Part shown: piece after piece, positions 14,976 through 17,611 of the stretch
Position numbering within the stretch: the first letter of the stretch is position 1
Layout of the letters: each line of letters begins with the position of its first letter
Source of the DNA: CALCKU01 sp964534845
Lineage (GTDB): Bacteria; Pseudomonadota; Alphaproteobacteria; Caulobacterales; Maricaulaceae
Reading direction: 5' to 3'
DNA length: 17,611 nt
Assembly: GCA_964534845.1 (NCBI GenBank)
Contig: CAZHPV010000053.1
Coordinates: forward strand, 1 to 17,611
The notes under the pieces: model-generated
Told to the model about the DNA's origin: nothing
Databases searched by the model: none
The model's input: only the letters and a program-made list of their open reading frames with translations
Position numbers and translations under genes: made by a program

Positions 14976-17072
14976 ATGCAAAGCCAAGCTAAGCTGACTC
15001 AAGCGTCTCCCAAATCTCCTTCGCCGGGTAAGGTTTACAAAAAAATTGAAATTGGACGCGTCATTTCTGTCGGCTCGTCAATGGCGATGATTACCATAAA
15101 TAAAATGGTTATCCGCAATAATTTATTACATATGGCGCAATTGGGCACGGTTCTGAAAATTAAAACTACTAATTCCATTGTGGTCGCTATGGTCTCATCT
15201 CTAAAAATTGGAGCCCAAGACGAGGAGGGTATGAATGATGGCTGTCTAGCCCGCCTCGACATTATGGGCGAGATCACCACAAATCCGACGACGAAAATGA
15301 CGCGATTTTACCGTGGGGTGCGCTCCTTCCCTGTTTTGAATGAACCCGTTTATAATATGTCCGCCGAAGATCTTGAGCTTATATTCTCTACTAAGGGAGA
15401 GGCCGATATTGAGGTCGGACGGTTGCAACAGGATAACTCAATCATAGCCCGTGTGCGCATTGATGATCTGCTCTCGAAACATTTTGCCATTATCGGGTCT
15501 ACCGGTTCTGGTAAATCATGCACAGTGGCTCTCGTAATGCAGGCTATTTTGAAAGAAAACCCATACGGCCATGTTGTTTTGTTTGACCCCCATAACGAAT
15601 ACTCCAAAAGCTTCGGTGATAAAGCGCATGTTATTCGAAATCAAAACCTTGATTTGCCTGTATGGATGTTCAATTTTGAAGAAACTGTTGAGTTATTTAC
15701 CAGCGAAATTGAAGATCACGCCCGCGAAGAAATCGAAGTCCTTTCTGATATTCTTTTAAAATCCAAACAATTATTTGAACGCTCACGCGTCACTCAGGAT
15801 GTCACCTCGCAAGTTAAATTGGAAGATATAGAAAAAGAACTCCACAGAGTTGCGGCGCATATTTCGCTAGATTCCCCTGTGCCTTACCGTATCCGCGATC
15901 TATTGAGATTGCTGGAGCACAATATGGGTAAATTAGAAAATAACTCAAACTTGGGCCCGTTTAAAAGGCTAAAAAGACGTATTGAAGCCCTTATGGCAGA
16001 CCCGCGCTATGCGTTTGTATTTAAAAATCAGGCCGCTCCAGATACTATTGAAAATATTTGTGGGCATATTTTCCGTATTCCTGTCGCCGGCAAGCCCATC
16101 TCAATTCTTGATTTTTCCGGCATTCCCTCTGAGGCTTTAAACATTGTGGTTTCAGTTGTGAGTAGACTGGCGTTTGAATTGGCAATGTGGAGTGAAAGGT
16201 CTATTCCGATTTTATTGGTTTGCGAGGAAGCACACAGATATATCCCTGCGGACCCCAATATGGGTTTTAGATCAACACGGAGAGCTATTTCCCGTATCGC
16301 AAAAGAGGGGCGTAAATACGGCGTTAGCCTAGCTATAATATCGCAACGGCCTTCAGAACTTGAGCCTTCAACCCTTTCTCAGTGCTCGACTATTTTCTCT
16401 ATGAGGTTAAGCAATGAACTTGATCAGCAATTCGTGAAAGCCGCCGTGCCCGATGGTGCCGAGCAGCTTTTATCATTCCTCCCGTCTCTTGGCACTGCTG
16501 AAACTATGATTTTTGGTGAAAGTGTAAACCTGCCTATGCGGGTCGTGCTCAACACGCTACAAGCTGAACTTCGCCCTCATAGCCAAAGTGCAAGTTTCTC
16601 GGAAAAATGGAAAGAAGGTGAGAAATCTCCTGATTATATGAAAACCGTATTTCATAATTGGCGCACGCGAAACTTTAACAAAGGTTCAGATCAGCAAGCC
16701 CAAACGCCGCAAAGGGCAGGGCACTCTGGCGCAATATCTCAACAACAATCCCGCCACCAACCTGCCGCCAATGGGCGCAAATATCAGGGCAATATGAACT
16801 CTCAAAATAATGCACCGCAACCTGCTGGATTTCGCGGTGAAAATGCACCGAGGCAATTGGATAAATACCGGGCGATGATTAACCGGGAACAAGCAAACAC
16901 AACTCCCCAGAATATGGGAATGCAAGCTCGTAATATCGCGCAACAAGCAGTCAATAAAATGGACCAAGGCTTAACGTCTGGGAAAGTTCGTTCTCAATTG
17001 GATAAAATCCCCAAACCTCAATCCTTACAGGACGTAAAAGGCATATTAAGTACGGCCTTTCATAAGGGCTAA
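14976..17072 (+). CDS. HerA-like HAS-barrel ATPase/translocase with Q/N-rich tail
   Basis: This 698-residue AAA-type ATPase belongs to the HerA/FtsK superclass. Residues 22-125 match an N-terminal HAS-barrel (IGRVISVGSSMAMITI). Walker A is GSTGSGKS (174-181), followed by LFDPHNEYSKSF (202-213). Walker B is LLVCEEAHRYIP (413-424). RIAKEGRKYGVSLAIISQRP (440-459) is the conserved segment containing the sensor-like SQRP. Known HerA proteins are hexameric DNA translocases that work with the nuclease NurA in end resection; some bacterial relatives pair with SIR2 in defence. Neither partner is adjacent here. Residues about 568-698 form a Gln/Asn/Pro-rich, probably disordered tail. A good GAGG Shine-Dalgarno precedes the ATG by 8 bases. 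The symbol is left blank because cellular HerA function is not shown. Confidence 0.9.
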   Translation: MQSQAKLTQASPKSPSPGKVYKKIEIGRVISVGSSMAMITINKMVIRNNLLHMAQLGTVLKIKTTNSIVVAMVSSLKIGAQDEEGMNDGCLARLDIMGEITTNPTTKMTRFYRGVRSFPVLNEPVYNMSAEDLELIFSTKGEADIEVGRLQQDNSIIARVRIDDLLSKHFAIIGSTGSGKSCTVALVMQAILKENPYGHVVLFDPHNEYSKSFGDKAHVIRNQNLDLPVWMFNFEETVELFTSEIEDHAREEIEVLSDILLKSKQLFERSRVTQDVTSQVKLEDIEKELHRVAAHISLDSPVPYRIRDLLRLLEHNMGKLENNSNLGPFKRLKRRIEALMADPRYAFVFKNQAAPDTIENICGHIFRIPVAGKPISILDFSGIPSEALNIVVSVVSRLAFELAMWSERSIPILLVCEEAHRYIPADPNMGFRSTRRAISRIAKEGRKYGVSLAIISQRPSELEPSTLSQCSTIFSMRLSNELDQQFVKAAVPDGAEQLLSFLPSLGTAETMIFGESVNLPMRVVLNTLQAELRPHSQSASFSEKWKEGEKSPDYMKTVFHNWRTRNFNKGSDQQAQTPQRAGHSGAISQQQSRHQPAANGRKYQGNMNSQNNAPQPAGFRGENAPRQLDKYRAMINREQANTTPQNMGMQARNIAQQAVNKMDQGLTSGKVRSQLDKIPKPQSLQDVKGILSTAFHKG

Positions 17073-17186
17073 GCTTATAGTACCTGCCTGTCTGATAAGT
17101 CTATAAAACGATCGGCATTTCACTAAAGTGATTTACACGGGGCTATAAGAACGTTATTTGAGCGGTAGAACTCAGGAGTCGCGGCT

Positions 17187-17495
17187 ATGTTTGCCAAAAT
17201 TTATCAGCCTTCACCCTCTGCTATGACGTCAGGACGGGCCCATCGCGAACAATGGGTGCTGGAAGTGCCAAGAAAACTGGGAAAATCTATCATTGACCCC
17301 CTTACAGGTACGAAACGTTCCACAGATGTGAACACCCAAATTGAATTGAAATTCGACTCTCTGGAAGCTGCCATTGCTTATGCAAAGAAAAATAATATTG
17401 CCCACAGGGTCATAAAGCCCAAAACGGTAAAGCGGATTACCCGTAGTTATGGAGATAATTTCGCCTTTGATAGAAAATTACCGTGGACACATTAA
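17187..17495 (+). CDS. NDUFS4-like complex I accessory subunit (ETC complex I subunit conserved region)
   Basis: This 102-residue protein resembles the alphaproteobacterial homologue of mitochondrial NDUFS4, a peripheral-arm accessory subunit of NADH:ubiquinone oxidoreductase. Supporting features are an N-terminal AKIYQPSPSAMTSGRA stretch, WVLEVPR, DPLTGTKRSTDVNTQIELKF with the PL-x-G and S-T-D positions, SLEAAIAYAKKN, and the C-terminal SYGDNFAFDRKLPWTH. There is no signal peptide, as expected for a cytoplasmic-side subunit. CAGGAG lies 8 bases before the ATG. In the 114-base gap after the HerA-like gene I see TATAAG (17144-17149) as a possible -10 and a small dyad TCACT-AA-AGTGA (17120-17131). 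tRNA-Arg follows. Confidence 0.9.
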   Translation: MFAKIYQPSPSAMTSGRAHREQWVLEVPRKLGKSIIDPLTGTKRSTDVNTQIELKFDSLEAAIAYAKKNNIAHRVIKPKTVKRITRSYGDNFAFDRKLPWTH

Positions 17496-17498
17496 AAA

Positions 17499-17526
17499 TT
17501 TAATGGCTATTAGGCAGAGTTATAAA
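17499..17526 (+). promoter_or_regulatory. possible promoter of tRNA-Arg
   Basis: TATAAA (17521-17526) is well placed as a -10 box, with a predicted start near 17533 and the tRNA at 17545. The -35 region (TTTAAT, 17499-17504, 16-base spacer) is a weak match and sits in a CATTAAA-AA-TTTAATG inverted repeat just after the preceding gene. Confidence 0.3.
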
Positions 17527-17544
17527 TAAATAGACATTGATTAA

Positions 17545-17611
17545 GGATCCATAGCTCAACTGGATAGAGCAGCCGCCTTCTAAGCGGCAGGTTGCAGGTT
17601 CGAGTCCTGCT
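17545..17611 (+). tRNA. tRNA-Arg, anticodon TCT (3' end cut by window edge)
   Basis: The first 67 bases are present. The 5' acceptor strand is GGATCCA, the D-arm GCTC/GAGC, the anticodon stem GCCGC/GCGGC with loop CTTCTAA (TCT at 34-36, reading AGA), and the T-arm GCAGG/CCTGC. The window stops at the first base of the 3' acceptor strand, so the last acceptor bases, discriminator and CCA are missing. Confidence 0.93.

Noticed and set aside
14976..17495. Sir2-HerA or other HerA-based defence system
   Set aside because: No SIR2, nuclease, DUF4297 or toxin-like gene adjoins it. The next gene encodes a complex I subunit, so defence is not supported by context.
1..17611. CRISPR arrays, insertion sequences, prophage genes
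   Set aside because: No regularly spaced repeats, transposase motifs or phage structural genes are visible on either strand.

Overview
This window is about 17.6 kb of an alphaproteobacterial chromosome with moderate GC (roughly mid-40s percent by eye) and frequent TTA/AAA codons. The lineage call rests on several features. These are the fabH-ihfA-MerR order, the rplM-rpsI-argC order, an N-terminally extended S9, a COX15-like heme A synthase, an aminotransferase/glpX/recJ cluster and a mitochondrial-type NDUFS4-like complex I subunit. A marine Caulobacterales/Maricaulales-type organism would fit, but the order cannot be fixed from this sequence. The organism appears aerobic (heme A, complex I accessory subunit). 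There is no phage, IS, CRISPR array or obvious genomic island.

Layout. 1-2105: fatty-acid initiation (fabH), integration host factor alpha (ihfA) and a MerR-family regulator, all on the + strand. 2177-2253: tRNA-Pro(GGG). 2385-3431: ctaA, convergent with an unrecognised lipoprotein gene (3444-4553, - strand). 4795-5776: the ribosomal pair rplM-rpsI, closed by a clear intrinsic terminator. 5871-6908: argC. 6974-11332: a run of closely spaced genes (small lipoprotein, PLP aminotransferase, glpX, recJ). 11448-11522: tRNA-Glu(TTC). 11544-12824 (- strand): a GT1-type glycosyltransferase. 12971-13441: a secreted DUF192 protein. 13510-13586: tRNA-Pro(TGG). 13709-14728: an unrecognised lipoprotein. 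14976-17072: a HerA-like ATPase with a long Q/N-rich tail. 17187-17495: the NDUFS4-like protein. 17545-end: a tRNA-Arg(TCT) cut by the window edge.

Most of the window is housekeeping and I do not see a new multi-gene system. The points most worth a second look are as follows. IhfA has Leu where the DNA-intercalating Pro of IHF/HU should be. The rplM leader can form two mutually exclusive hairpins, one of which hides the Shine-Dalgarno. The aminotransferase-glpX-recJ cluster lacks the homoserine dehydrogenase gene I would expect in the middle. The HerA-like ATPase has no NurA neighbour and carries a long low-complexity tail. ctaA looks leaderless. No gene-free stretch exceeds 300 bases; the two largest (4554-4794 and 14729-14975) are described in the entries.
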